Shown piece after piece: positions 1-8,423 of a stretch of 14,251 bases of DNA. The notes beneath the pieces were generated by a model. The model made no database searches. It was not told the origin of the DNA and was given only the letters and a program-made list of their open reading frames with translations. Position 1 is the first letter of the stretch; every line of letters begins with the position of its first letter. The position numbers and the translations under genes were made by a program. Source of the stretch: Micavibrio_B sp048498395 (GTDB lineage: Bacteria > Pseudomonadota > Alphaproteobacteria > Micavibrionales > Micavibrionaceae); the NCBI GenBank assembly GCA_048498395.1, contig JBEHYB010000066.1, forward strand, positions 1-14,251, given 5' to 3'.

Positions 1-2345
1 GCACGCCGGCCATCATCAGGCCGAGCTCGCCTTCGGTCGCCGTCGCCGGATCGGCGCAGACCTGGAATCTGCAAATGGACAGGGCGGAACAAATCCTCGA
101 TGAAGCCGCTAAAGCGAACCGTCCCGTGCAGCTGATCCGCGCGACGCGAGGTACGGCGCAAAGTGAGTTCAACCGCGCCGATCAGGCTTTGCAGGAATTG
201 AAATCCCTCGAGCCGCAATCCTATCCCGGCGCGCCGGATAAAATCAAACCAGACGCGCAGGCCGAGACGATCTGGATTTCATCGGGCCTTGCCGAGCCGG
301 GATTTAAGAAAGCGGCGGAGAGACTGGCCGGTCTCGGAAATCTCACCGTCTATGTGCCCGACATGCGGCTGCGTCCCGGCCTTGTGCGAGCCCCCTCGCC
401 CGACGCGCCGAAATCCGTCCTGCGCATCGAGACACCGTCTGGCGCGGGCGAAAAATCATTGACCGTGCAGGCTTTCGACCAGCGGGGCAAACTGATCAAT
501 CAGATCAATCACGTCTTCTCGGGACAGGCCGGGGGCGAAGACATTACGGATGAAGCCGGATTATTCGCCGACAAGAAAATCTACCAGTGGAAAGTGCCGG
601 GCATTGCCGGCGCGGGCGGCATTTACCTGAACGACATGTCGCGCGGCGCAGGCCTGATCGGCATCGTCGCTGCGGACAAGGCCGATGCGCGCTCAAGCTT
701 CGCCGATGCTGTTTTTTATATCACCCGCGCGACGGAGAATTTCGCCAGGGTCGAAACAGGCTCGATTGAAGAGTTGATCGCGAAGAATGCCGGGGTCATC
801 GTCCTGCCTGATATCGCGAGTTTTTCGCCCGATAGCCTGAGCGCGCTCCAGAAATGGATGGCACACGGCGGTGTCGTGCTGCGTTTCGGCGGCAAGAGTA
901 TGAGCGAGGCAGAAAACGTCCTGATCCCCGTGCCGCTCAAGACAGGATTACGCTCGCTCTCCGGCGATATGAGCTGGACCACGCCGCTTAAACTTGCCGC
1001 CTTTCCGAAAACAAGTCCTTTTGCCGGAGAGGCAACTCCTGACATTTCCGTCGAACGCCAGTTGCTCGCCGAAGCCTCTGCCGACCTGCAAAACCATGTC
1101 TGGGCGCAACTCTCCGACGGCACGCCCTTTATCACCGCAAGTCCGCAGGGAAGCGGCCTCCTGATCCTCGTCCATACAACCGCCACGCCGGACTGGTCGG
1201 ATTTCGTGCTGTCGGGTTTTTACGTGACGTTTCTCAAACAGGTGGTCGAATTATCCGCCCTGCCAGATAAATCGGCGGCGAACGAGACATTGTTGCAGCC
1301 GGTCCTTGTTTTCAACGGCTGGGGCCAGCTTGAGAAGCCGGGAGACACCGCGAAGCCGCTGACGAAATCGGAACTTGCGACTCTCGACCCGTCACAGGAT
1401 CACCCGCCGGGATTATACGGCAATAACATCCGCAGATATCCTTTCAATCTCGGCGATCATCTCGCCAATCTCGATGTCGTCGATGCGCTGCCCACGGGCG
1501 CGAATGTCGAAAACCTGACTTTTGCGGGGAAAGAACGCAAATTATCCTCTCTCTTCTTCGCGCTCGCCGCGCTTCTGTTCCTGATCGACTGGCTCCTTCT
1601 TATCCTGTCGTCGCGCAGCCGGCGGTTAAGCTGTATCGCGCTCCTGTTGCTGATGCCGGTGACAGCGCATGCGGATGGCGATATCGACCGCGCCGCGACG
1701 ATCCATCTGGCCTGCGTCCACACTGGCGAAGATGCGCTCTGCCGCAGCGCACTTGCGAAAGTCTCGGCCGTTCTTAAGGGGCGCACCTCGGCGGAGATCG
1801 GCGATCCGGTCGTCGTCGATCTTGAGAAAGACGATCTCTCATTCTACCCGCTCCTTTACTGGCCGATCGACGAACAGCAGACCCTGTCCGCGACCGCGCG
1901 CAATAATTTCGCGCGTTACCTGGGCCGCGGCGGCATGACGCTTATCGATACGCAGGATGGTGCCTATGAAACGGCGCAGATTATCCCGTCGCCCGCCGTA
2001 CGCCATTTGCGCGAACTGCTCAAAGGCGTCGATATCCCGCCGCTCAAGCCCGCGCCAAAGGACCATGTTCTGTTCAAATCCTTCTATCTTCTGAACGTCT
2101 ATGAAGAATATGACCTGACCGGAAAAATCTGGGTCGAGGAAGACAGTATCGCGCCGGGCGAAGGACTTTCTTCCGTCCTGATCACAGGCGAAGACTGGCT
2201 GCATCGCTGGGTGCAACCAGCCAATGCCAGCGACGAGGAAATGGCCAACCGTTTCGGCGTGAATGTCGTTCTCTATGCCCTGACCGGCAATTACAAGGCG
2301 GACCAGGTTCATATGGACGCGATCCTGAAAAGGATGGGACAATGA
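1..2345 (+). CDS. DUF4159 domain membrane protein, 3' part (5' end outside window)
   Basis: The frame is open without a stop from base 3, so the ATG at 75 is internal and the gene starts before the window; about 780 residues are visible. Numbered from that ATG, a membrane helix lies at about 490-511, then an arginine-rich linker and a second hydrophobic stretch at 518-532 ending in AHADG. Residues 535-756 look like a DUF4159 domain, with the YWPID and LIDTQDG motifs that I associate with it. In alphaproteobacterial relatives this domain ends long proteins that begin with a BatA-like N-terminus; that part is not visible here. The visible N-terminal half has alternating strands and helices and would face one side of the inner membrane. 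The stop overlaps the next start (ATGA), so the two are translationally coupled. A role in envelope homeostasis or complex assembly is inferred from family context; the biochemical function is unknown. Confidence 0.85.
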   Translation, partial: TPAIIRPSSPSVAVAGSAQTWNLQMDRAEQILDEAAKANRPVQLIRATRGTAQSEFNRADQALQELKSLEPQSYPGAPDKIKPDAQAETIWISSGLAEPGFKKAAERLAGLGNLTVYVPDMRLRPGLVRAPSPDAPKSVLRIETPSGAGEKSLTVQAFDQRGKLINQINHVFSGQAGGEDITDEAGLFADKKIYQWKVPGIAGAGGIYLNDMSRGAGLIGIVAADKADARSSFADAVFYITRATENFARVETGSIEELIAKNAGVIVLPDIASFSPDSLSALQKWMAHGGVVLRFGGKSMSEAENVLIPVPLKTGLRSLSGDMSWTTPLKLAAFPKTSPFAGEATPDISVERQLLAEASADLQNHVWAQLSDGTPFITASPQGSGLLILVHTTATPDWSDFVLSGFYVTFLKQVVELSALPDKSAANETLLQPVLVFNGWGQLEKPGDTAKPLTKSELATLDPSQDHPPGLYGNNIRRYPFNLGDHLANLDVVDALPTGANVENLTFAGKERKLSSLFFALAALLFLIDWLLLILSSRSRRLSCIALLLLMPVTAHADGDIDRAATIHLACVHTGEDALCRSALAKVSAVLKGRTSAEIGDPVVVDLEKDDLSFYPLLYWPIDEQQTLSATARNNFARYLGRGGMTLIDTQDGAYETAQIIPSPAVRHLRELLKGVDIPPLKPAPKDHVLFKSFYLLNVYEEYDLTGKIWVEEDSIAPGEGLSSVLITGEDWLHRWVQPANASDEEMANRFGVNVVLYALTGNYKADQVHMDAILKRMGQ

Positions 2346-4369
2346 CGGTCGATTACTCAATCGCCTTTGCGCCGCTCCTGCCCGCCTGGATGACCGCAAT
2401 CTTCGCGATCGCGCTTTTTGCGCTTTGCGCCCTCTCGCTCAGGCAATCCGCGGCCAAGTCATTATGGCGGTTGGCATTTGGCATCCTTATTCTTTTATTT
2501 ATGGTCCAGCCGCAACTGGCGACCGAAAAGCGGACACCGCTCAGGGACATCGTCCTGATCGCCACCGATAAAAGCGCCAGCGAGGATCTCGGCAAACGCA
2601 ATGACGTGGCCGCAGCCGCCCTTGCGCGCCTGCAGGAACAGTTCAAGAAAGCTCAGAACCTGGAAGTCCGCACGATCGATGTCGCGATGAATGCCGCAGA
2701 CGAAACAAAAATATTCGACGAGATCGAGCCTGCCTTATCGGACGTGCCGGAAAGCCAGCGCGCCGGGGTGATCGTCCTGACCGACGGGCAGGTCGCGGAC
2801 ACGCCATCGCCGGAACTCGTAAAATCCGCGCCCCTGCATGTAATTTTAACAGGCAGCAGACAGGATAAAGACCGCGAGATTAAAATCATCAACGCGCCCG
2901 GCTACAGCGTTCTCGGCGAAACCGTCCTCCTGAAATTTCGCGTCGAGGATCATAATATGGGACCGTCCGGCCCGGCCGATATACGCCTCAACCTTCCCGA
3001 CGGCACGGTCGAGACACGCAGCGTCCCAGTCGGAGAGGACGAAACATGGCCGCTCAAAATCGAAAATGCAGGTCAGAATATTTTCGAGCTTTCGACCGAC
3101 AGCAAGAAAGACGAAATCTCTTCGCTCAATAACAGGGCCGTCATCAGCGTGCAGGGCGTTCGCAACCGTCTGCATGTCCTGCTCGTCTCCGGCGAGCCTT
3201 ATCCGGGCGCGCGTATGTGGCGCGACCTCCTGAAGTCAGATCCGGGTGTCGATCTCGTACATTTCACCATTCTGCGCAGCCCCGACAGGATCGACAATAC
3301 ACCGACCAAGGAACTATCCCTGATCGCTTTTCCTTTTCAGGAACTGTTCGAACGAAAATTAAAGGATTTCGATCTTGTGATCATGGACCGTTTCAGCCTG
3401 AACACCGTGCTGCCGGATTATTATTTCAACAATATCAAAAATTATGTTCTGGATGGCGGAGCCTTGCTTGAAATCAACGGCCCGTCTTTTGCCACGCCAA
3501 ACTCGATGTATAACACACCGCTCGGCGAGCTACTGCCAGGCAGGCCCTCAGGCCCCCTGTTGCAGCAGGAGTTCAAGCCGCAGGTGACACCCCTGGGCAA
3601 AACGCATCCGGTCACGATGGCGCTCAACAACATTGCGAACTGGGGATCGTGGCTGCAACAGCTCCCTGTCCACGTGATAAAGGGCGATGTCCTGATGACC
3701 GGCATTGGCGGCAACCCGCTTCTCATTCTTGAGCGCGCGGAAAAAGGCCGTGTCGCACAGCTGACCAGCGACCAGATGTGGCTGTGGGCGCGCGGGTTTC
3801 AGGGCGGCGGACCGACGACGGAACTGCTGCGCCGCATCGTTCACTGGCTGATGAAAGAGCCGGAGCTTGACGAGAACGCGCTTGATATAAAATCCGACGA
3901 TACGGCGATTAACATCCGCACCCGCGACCTTGGAAAAGGCAGCGATATACAGGTCATCAAACCGGACGGCAGCGTCGAGACGCTGAAGATGGCGAAAGGC
4001 GATGACGGCTGGCTGAGCGCGGGGATTATGAATGCCGCGCGCGGCATCTATAAATTCAGCGACGGCGAAAGGCAGAAAATCATCTCGGTCGGCGATGTAA
4101 CGACACCGGAATTTGCAAATATAATTACGACCGATAAAAATCTGGCACCTTTCGTGACCGCCTCGAAAGGCACGATTGTCTGGGCCGGCGACCGTCCGGA
4201 TTTCACAATCCCGCTCAGGCGCAATAACAGCTCAAGCCTGATATCCGCTGAGATGAAACCTCTTCTGCCGCCGGAGATATTATTATCTATCGGGCTGCTT
4301 GCCGGTCTGGCTTTATGGTGGAATGAAAGCCGCCGGAAAAAGACGAAACGAGCAGCGGCAGCAGAATAG
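2342..4369 (+). CDS. membrane protein with VWA-like and glutamine amidotransferase-like domains
   Basis: This 675-residue protein starts with two membrane helices at about 12-32 and 42-58. A von Willebrand A-like segment follows, with a MIDAS-like DKSAS at 76-80 and VLTDGQ at 145-150. Around 277-385 is a fold resembling class I glutamine amidotransferases (HVLLVSGEPYPG, DLVIMDRFS, VLDGGALLEING), but I see no clear catalytic Cys-His-Glu triad, so it is probably non-catalytic. A final membrane helix lies near 643-661, followed by a basic tail (ESRRKKTKR). The middle is therefore probably periplasmic. The start overlaps the upstream DUF4159 gene by 4 bp (ATGA). The pair matches the distal part of MoxR/DUF58/BatA-like operons, in which VWA proteins assemble or maintain envelope complexes; that role is inferred. 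The last 83 bp overlap the convergent histidine kinase gene. Confidence 0.82.
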   Translation: MTVDYSIAFAPLLPAWMTAIFAIALFALCALSLRQSAAKSLWRLAFGILILLFMVQPQLATEKRTPLRDIVLIATDKSASEDLGKRNDVAAAALARLQEQFKKAQNLEVRTIDVAMNAADETKIFDEIEPALSDVPESQRAGVIVLTDGQVADTPSPELVKSAPLHVILTGSRQDKDREIKIINAPGYSVLGETVLLKFRVEDHNMGPSGPADIRLNLPDGTVETRSVPVGEDETWPLKIENAGQNIFELSTDSKKDEISSLNNRAVISVQGVRNRLHVLLVSGEPYPGARMWRDLLKSDPGVDLVHFTILRSPDRIDNTPTKELSLIAFPFQELFERKLKDFDLVIMDRFSLNTVLPDYYFNNIKNYVLDGGALLEINGPSFATPNSMYNTPLGELLPGRPSGPLLQQEFKPQVTPLGKTHPVTMALNNIANWGSWLQQLPVHVIKGDVLMTGIGGNPLLILERAEKGRVAQLTSDQMWLWARGFQGGGPTTELLRRIVHWLMKEPELDENALDIKSDDTAINIRTRDLGKGSDIQVIKPDGSVETLKMAKGDDGWLSAGIMNAARGIYKFSDGERQKIISVGDVTTPEFANIITTDKNLAPFVTASKGTIVWAGDRPDFTIPLRRNNSSSLISAEMKPLLPPEILLSIGLLAGLALWWNESRRKKTKRAAAAE

Positions 4370-5693
4370 TCAATGTCGTGCCCTTGTCGCTGATGCTGTC
4401 TATGATCATATAGCCTTTATTATATTGCAGGATGGATTTCACGATCGACATGCCAAGCCCGGCCTTGGCGCTGATTTTCTTGGTGGAGAAAAACGGATCG
4501 AGAATATGCTCCATCACATCCATGGTAATCCCCGCCCCCTGGTCCGCGACGGTGATTTCGGCATAATCGACACCGGTTTCATAAAATCCATAGCTGAGCC
4601 TGATATGACCGCTGTCAATACGTTCGATCTTATGCCGCGGCTCGTTGCCGGTCGACGTTACGTCCGAGCGGAATTTATGGGATGAGATGTGCAATCTTAT
4701 ATCCCGCGCACGGCCCGCATTCGCCTCGATCGCGTTCTTCAGGATATGCTGCAGCAACTGGCTGAGCCGCGCCGCGTCGCAATCAATCGCCGCATGTTCG
4801 AGCGAAATCTCTTCGACGATCCTGAAATCGCCTGCGATACGCTTCCTCAGTTCGCCGATCGCCGACGGCACCAGAGAGACAAGATCCGATTTCGCCGCAA
4901 AACCGGGCCGGTCCTCGGGCACGACGAGGCGCGTCTGTTCGAGAACCCCCTGCATCTGCCGCCCGGCATAATAAACCTTATCGGCATATTCCCGCGCATG
5001 CGCATTGTCCTTCAGATCGTCGCGCAGCATCTCTGAAAACCCGATGATCGTCGACAAGCCATTATTGAATTCATGGACGAGCGCGCGCACTACGCGTTCG
5101 ACGGCCTGTGATTTCTGCCATTGATGCATTTGCAATGTCAGGTTTTCGCGTTCGCGCTCGGCACGGTAACGGTCGGTCACATCGCGGATAAATCCTATAT
5201 ACCCGCCCTCCACTTTTGAAATGAAAAGCTCGGCCCTGATCAGGTTGCCGTCATGCACCAGCACGTCGCTTTCCCCGAGCCACACGCCTTTTTTCTCAAG
5301 CGCCGGAAACACGTCGTTGCGGATTTCGTCCTGGCCTTTCGGCGAATGCAGCTCGAGCCAGCTCACTCCCATATAATTCTTGCGCCTCTCGGGCGGGATG
5401 GCATAAAGCCGCCATAGCGAGTTGTTGGCGTAACGCAGCCGGCTTTCTTCATCCATGATGGCCACGCCGTCCTGAATGCTTTCAAGGATCTTGAGCAACC
5501 GCGACGTATTTATCTTTTCCTTCTCAAGATTAGCCTCAACGCCGGCGACGGCTTTGGAGAAAGTTTTCTGGACGGATGAATAGGTCTTGTTGCTGGCGGT
5601 GAGAAAATCCAGCCTGCGCCGCGTCTGCACCAGAAAAATAAGTAACAGCACGCAAAGAACGAAAAGAAAAATGCAGCCATAGCCCCATATCAA
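4287..5693 (-). CDS. PAS domain sensor histidine kinase
   Basis: This is a membrane-anchored histidine kinase. From a TTG start at 5693 it is 468 residues: a membrane helix at about 4-22 followed by RRR, a linker helix, a PAS domain (about 65-175), the H-box with His207 in ALVHEFNNG, N-box Asn320 in ILKNAIEAN, a G1 box DQGAG (384-388) and a G2 box GLGMS (412-416). All catalytic boxes look intact. There is almost no periplasmic loop, so the PAS domain probably senses a cytoplasmic signal. The TTG overlaps the regulator's stop as TTGA; an in-frame ATG at 5747 would add 18 residues but overlap the regulator by 58 bp. Neither start has a strong Shine-Dalgarno sequence, so the start is uncertain. 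The last 20 or so residues run past the usual kinase end into the convergent upstream operon. Its partner is almost certainly the adjacent regulator. Confidence 0.9.
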   Translation of the reverse strand: MIWGYGCIFLFVLCVLLLIFLVQTRRRLDFLTASNKTYSSVQKTFSKAVAGVEANLEKEKINTSRLLKILESIQDGVAIMDEESRLRYANNSLWRLYAIPPERRKNYMGVSWLELHSPKGQDEIRNDVFPALEKKGVWLGESDVLVHDGNLIRAELFISKVEGGYIGFIRDVTDRYRAERERENLTLQMHQWQKSQAVERVVRALVHEFNNGLSTIIGFSEMLRDDLKDNAHAREYADKVYYAGRQMQGVLEQTRLVVPEDRPGFAAKSDLVSLVPSAIGELRKRIAGDFRIVEEISLEHAAIDCDAARLSQLLQHILKNAIEANAGRARDIRLHISSHKFRSDVTSTGNEPRHKIERIDSGHIRLSYGFYETGVDYAEITVADQGAGITMDVMEHILDPFFSTKKISAKAGLGMSIVKSILQYNKGYMIIDSISDKGTTLTILLPLLVSSFSGGFHSTIKPDRQAAR

Positions 5694-6346
5694 TCGAACA
5701 CACCCATTTCTTTCGCCCGTATCGCCGCCAGCGTGCGGTTGCCGCATTTAAGCTTGCGAAAAATACCGCGGACATGAAGTTTGATCGTCACGATCTTGAG
5801 CGACAGCGCGTCGGCGATCTCCTTGTTGGATTTGCCCTGGCATAAAAGTTTCAAAACGTCCCTCTCGCGCGCGGTCAGCCGCACCTCTTTACCGGTCGCC
5901 GGATCGTGGCTGTTGATCTTGTCCGAGAAATAACTCGGCAGGAGCGTCTTGCCGTCCTGTTCATAGGGAATATAGCGGTTTCCCTGCAACATCGTGTCGA
6001 TCGCCATCAGCATCAGCCTGCCGGGCAATGTCTTCGGAATAAATCCGGCAACGCCGAGCGAGAGAAGTTTCCTGATATCGTCCGGTTCGGCGACACCCGA
6101 CATCACGGCAAACATATGTTCGGGATAGGCGGAGATCAGATCCTGAAATCCTTCATAACCGCGCATACCCGGCATGCGGAAATCGAGAATGCACAGATCG
6201 GGATTGAAATCATGCGCCTTTAAAACATCGACGACCTCACCAAGATTCGAAGCCATCTGGAGCTTATACTCCGGCTGCGCCCGATTGATATAATGGTTGA
6301 GCGTATCACGAAACAGGACGTGATCGTCGGCGATGAGAATGTTCAT
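5690..6346 (-). CDS. NarL/FixJ-family response regulator
   Basis: This 218-residue two-domain regulator has a receiver domain at 1-120, with acidic pair DD at 7-8, phosphoacceptor Asp55 in ILDFRMPG, Ser83 in VMSG and Lys105 in GFIPK. A LuxR-type helix-turn-helix follows at about 155-215 (LTARERDVLKLL, then NKEIADALSLKIVTIKLHV). All switch residues are present, so phosphorylation by the downstream kinase should control DNA binding. The ATG at 6346 is chosen over an upstream in-frame start at 6385 because AGGA lies 6 nt before it and the receiver begins there at once (MNILIADDH). The kinase gene follows with a 4-bp overlap, or 58 bp if its upstream ATG is used. A 10-bp dyad lies about 100 bp upstream and could be an autoregulatory site. 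The target genes are not visible. Confidence 0.93.
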   Translation of the reverse strand: MNILIADDHVLFRDTLNHYINRAQPEYKLQMASNLGEVVDVLKAHDFNPDLCILDFRMPGMRGYEGFQDLISAYPEHMFAVMSGVAEPDDIRKLLSLGVAGFIPKTLPGRLMLMAIDTMLQGNRYIPYEQDGKTLLPSYFSDKINSHDPATGKEVRLTARERDVLKLLCQGKSNKEIADALSLKIVTIKLHVRGIFRKLKCGNRTLAAIRAKEMGVFD

Positions 6347-6352
6347 TGTTTT

Positions 6353-6356
6353 TCCT
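6353..6356 (-). promoter_or_regulatory. ribosome binding site of the response regulator gene
   Basis: AGGA on the minus strand, 6 nt before the ATG at 6346. It decides that start over the longer in-frame extension to 6385. Confidence 0.7.
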
Positions 6357-6445
6357 ATCCAAAAAATAGAAATGGCGCGCCCCAATTTATGCGGCCATTG
6401 CTACCATTTGATAAGAAAATAGTTACTTAAAGCTTATTACATGTT

Positions 6446-6470
6446 TGCGTATTCAGCGCGTGAATACGCA
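6446..6470. repeat. 10-bp perfect inverted repeat, possible operator or terminator
   Basis: TGCGTATTCA and its exact reverse complement TGAATACGCA flank a 5-base centre (GCGCG). The element sits 6 bp beyond the transglycosylase stop and 100 bp upstream of the response regulator start. Read on the minus strand it could fold as an RNA hairpin ending the transglycosylase transcript, but no T-run follows. As DNA it is a long symmetric dyad of the kind dimeric LuxR-type regulators may bind. The sequence alone does not decide between these. Confidence 0.5.
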
Positions 6471-6476
6471 CGTATA

Positions 6477-8402
6477 TCAAACGCCCATATGATCCTTATA
6501 TACCATGTAATTTTCCATGACGCGCTGGACGTAATTGCGCGTTTCATAAACGGGAATAAGCTCTATCCAGTCGACCCAGTCGATCTGGCCCGAGCGCGGA
6601 TCGCCGAATTCCGCGATCCATTCATTCACACGGCGCGGGCCGGCGTTATAGGCCGCAAGCGCGAGCGGATAAGAACCATTGAAGCGCGCGAGCAAGTCAT
6701 TGAGATAGGCGCAGCCGACGAGCACGTTTTGTTTCGGTTGCGTCGTCAGCCATTCATTCTGGTGACTCCAGCCGCGTTTCTTCGCGACTTCCTTCGCCGT
6801 GCCCGGCATCAGCTGCATCAGGCCCAACGCGCCGCTCGGACTTCTGATGTCCGGATCGAACTGGCTTTCCTGGCGGATCAGGGCATGGGCGAGCGCGACA
6901 TCGACATTCAGCCCATTGAATAGATTTTTGACCGTCGGATAGGCTTCCTCGCGCAAGAAGAAATTATCTCCGGAAGCTTTCTTCGCGACTTTCAAAGCTT
7001 CCGCCTTCAGCCCCATGCCGGTCAGCATCTGGGCAAGAGCCTTATACTCGCCGCCCGTATTGAGCGTATCAGTTAAGGACGCGATCATCTTGTTGCGGAT
7101 ATACTTCAGATTGGCCTCGTCCGTCATACGGATCGCGCGGCCAAGATCGCTATTTTTAATTTTAGCCGTATCGGCGGAAGTCGCAACCGCCGCCACGGGT
7201 GAATTCACACGGATCTGGCCCTTCATATGCTTGGCGGCCAGTTGTCCGTAATAGACTTTCGGGAAACTCGCGGCGATGCCCATCCATGTCGCCGTTTTAG
7301 CGGGCTGGTTCAATGCTTCGGTCGCCATGCCCGCCCAGTAAGCGGCGCGCGCGCGGCTCATCGCCGTTTTCACGCGCGGATACATGCTTTCGAAATGTTT
7401 GAGCGCGACATCGGGCTTGCGCAGAAAGCGAAGCGCGAGCCAGCCGGAGAGCCATTCGGCATCCGCATATTCGGGCCCCTCCATCTGTTCGTGACGCGAG
7501 GCGACTTTATAAGCCTCGTCAAAACGGCGTTCCTCGATCAGACGGCGCGCCATGATATTGCGTTCTTTCCACCAGTCTTCGTTATTGGTGATCATTGCCG
7601 GGGGCGGCGGATTGTTGAGGATCTGGATCGCGCCGGCATCCTCGTTCTTTTTCCTGCGCCATTTCAGACGCTCGTATAAAAATCCCGGATCGCTGCGTAA
7701 AGTTGGCGGCACGAGCGCGATGACCGCCTCTGCCGAGCGTGAATCGTTGCTGAGCTGGATGCGCGCTTCCGTGAGCGCGACATAACCCTGACCCATGGCG
7801 CGCGCCAGGGATTTGGCGTTTTTCTCCTGGTCGTTGAACAGGAGATAATCAAGCCGGCGGCGATTGGCATCCTGGGTCAGCATCGAACCGTAACGCGACA
7901 GCATTGCGGACTGTTCCTCGCCTTTCATCGAAACTTTCGGCCAGTACTGGTTTAAAATCTTGCGCCCTTTCTCCTTCTGCCCGGAAGCCAGTGCCGCCGA
8001 CACGTACAGATCGAGACCGCGCGCGCTGACCGGCGCGTAAGCATCGAACCATTGCAGAACCGATTGCGCAGGATAATTACCCGGCATATTGCGTTCCGCC
8101 GTCTCTTTCAGATCGTCGAAATCCGGACTGGCCGGATTGGCGCGAATAAAACGCGCCACGTTCTCAAACGGCAGCCCCGTCGCCGAGCTTTGATAAAGCA
8201 TCCATTCATAAAGCTTGGCGAGGGTCGGATCGTGGGAGCGCAATGTCAGGCTGCGGGCCTGCACCCAGTCTTTCGAAGCCATGTATTTCAACGCCTGCGC
8301 CGAATTGCCGTCGGCATGGGCGGGGCATGTCAAAGCAGAGAAAGCCAGTAACAACGCTGTAGTAATGTAGACAGCAGGCTTTCTATTTTGTAGATTGGTC
8401 AT
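6477..8402 (-). CDS. periplasmic lytic murein transglycosylase (Slt-type)
   Basis: A soluble lytic transglycosylase that would cleave the MurNAc-GlcNAc bond of peptidoglycan in the periplasm with formation of 1,6-anhydroMurNAc. From the ATG at 8402 it is 641 residues. An export signal occupies 1-30 (hydrophobic core TTALLLAFSAL, probable cleavage after AHA). A long helical-repeat region at about 31-490 resembles the superhelical ring of Slt70, and the SLT catalytic domain covers about 495-641. The catalytic Glu is 512 in LIRQESQFD; GLMQLMPGTA (527-536) and AYNAGP (584-589) complete the motif set. The frame stays open to 8624, but that extension lacks a signal peptide and covers the dapA start, so it is rejected. 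LTC before the cleavage site is not a good lipobox. dapA diverges from only 21 bp away. No clear Shine-Dalgarno sequence is visible. Confidence 0.93.
   Translation of the reverse strand: MTNLQNRKPAVYITTALLLAFSALTCPAHADGNSAQALKYMASKDWVQARSLTLRSHDPTLAKLYEWMLYQSSATGLPFENVARFIRANPASPDFDDLKETAERNMPGNYPAQSVLQWFDAYAPVSARGLDLYVSAALASGQKEKGRKILNQYWPKVSMKGEEQSAMLSRYGSMLTQDANRRRLDYLLFNDQEKNAKSLARAMGQGYVALTEARIQLSNDSRSAEAVIALVPPTLRSDPGFLYERLKWRRKKNEDAGAIQILNNPPPPAMITNNEDWWKERNIMARRLIEERRFDEAYKVASRHEQMEGPEYADAEWLSGWLALRFLRKPDVALKHFESMYPRVKTAMSRARAAYWAGMATEALNQPAKTATWMGIAASFPKVYYGQLAAKHMKGQIRVNSPVAAVATSADTAKIKNSDLGRAIRMTDEANLKYIRNKMIASLTDTLNTGGEYKALAQMLTGMGLKAEALKVAKKASGDNFFLREEAYPTVKNLFNGLNVDVALAHALIRQESQFDPDIRSPSGALGLMQLMPGTAKEVAKKRGWSHQNEWLTTQPKQNVLVGCAYLNDLLARFNGSYPLALAAYNAGPRRVNEWIAEFGDPRSGQIDWVDWIELIPVYETRNYVQRVMENYMVYKDHMGV
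8368..8396 (+). promoter_or_regulatory. candidate sigma-70 promoter for dapA
   Basis: A -35 hexamer TAGACA (8368-8373, 5 of 6 to consensus) is followed after 17 bp by a -10 hexamer TAGATT (8391-8396, 4 of 6). It would start transcription near 8403 and give a short leader of about 20 nt before the dapA ATG. It lies inside the signal-peptide coding part of the divergent transglycosylase gene. Predicted by eye only. Confidence 0.45.
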
Positions 8403-8408
8403 GTTTAC

Positions 8409-8415
8409 GGAAAGG
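8409..8415 (+). promoter_or_regulatory. ribosome binding site of dapA
   Basis: The purine run GGAAAGG lies 8 nt before the ATG at 8424 and supports that start. It occupies much of the 21-bp gap between the two divergent genes. Confidence 0.6.
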
Positions 8416-8423
8416 CTTAGACC

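Noticed and set aside
716..2399. Several minus-strand open frames (716-1186, 1457-1786, 1839-2399)
   Set aside because: All lie opposite the DUF4159 gene, whose protein sequence is coherent throughout; they arise from GC-rich codon structure.
6441..6923. 160-codon open frame on the plus strand
   Set aside because: It is antisense to the conserved catalytic domain of the transglycosylase, is rich in Arg and Ala as expected of a shadow frame, and shows no motif or ribosome binding site.
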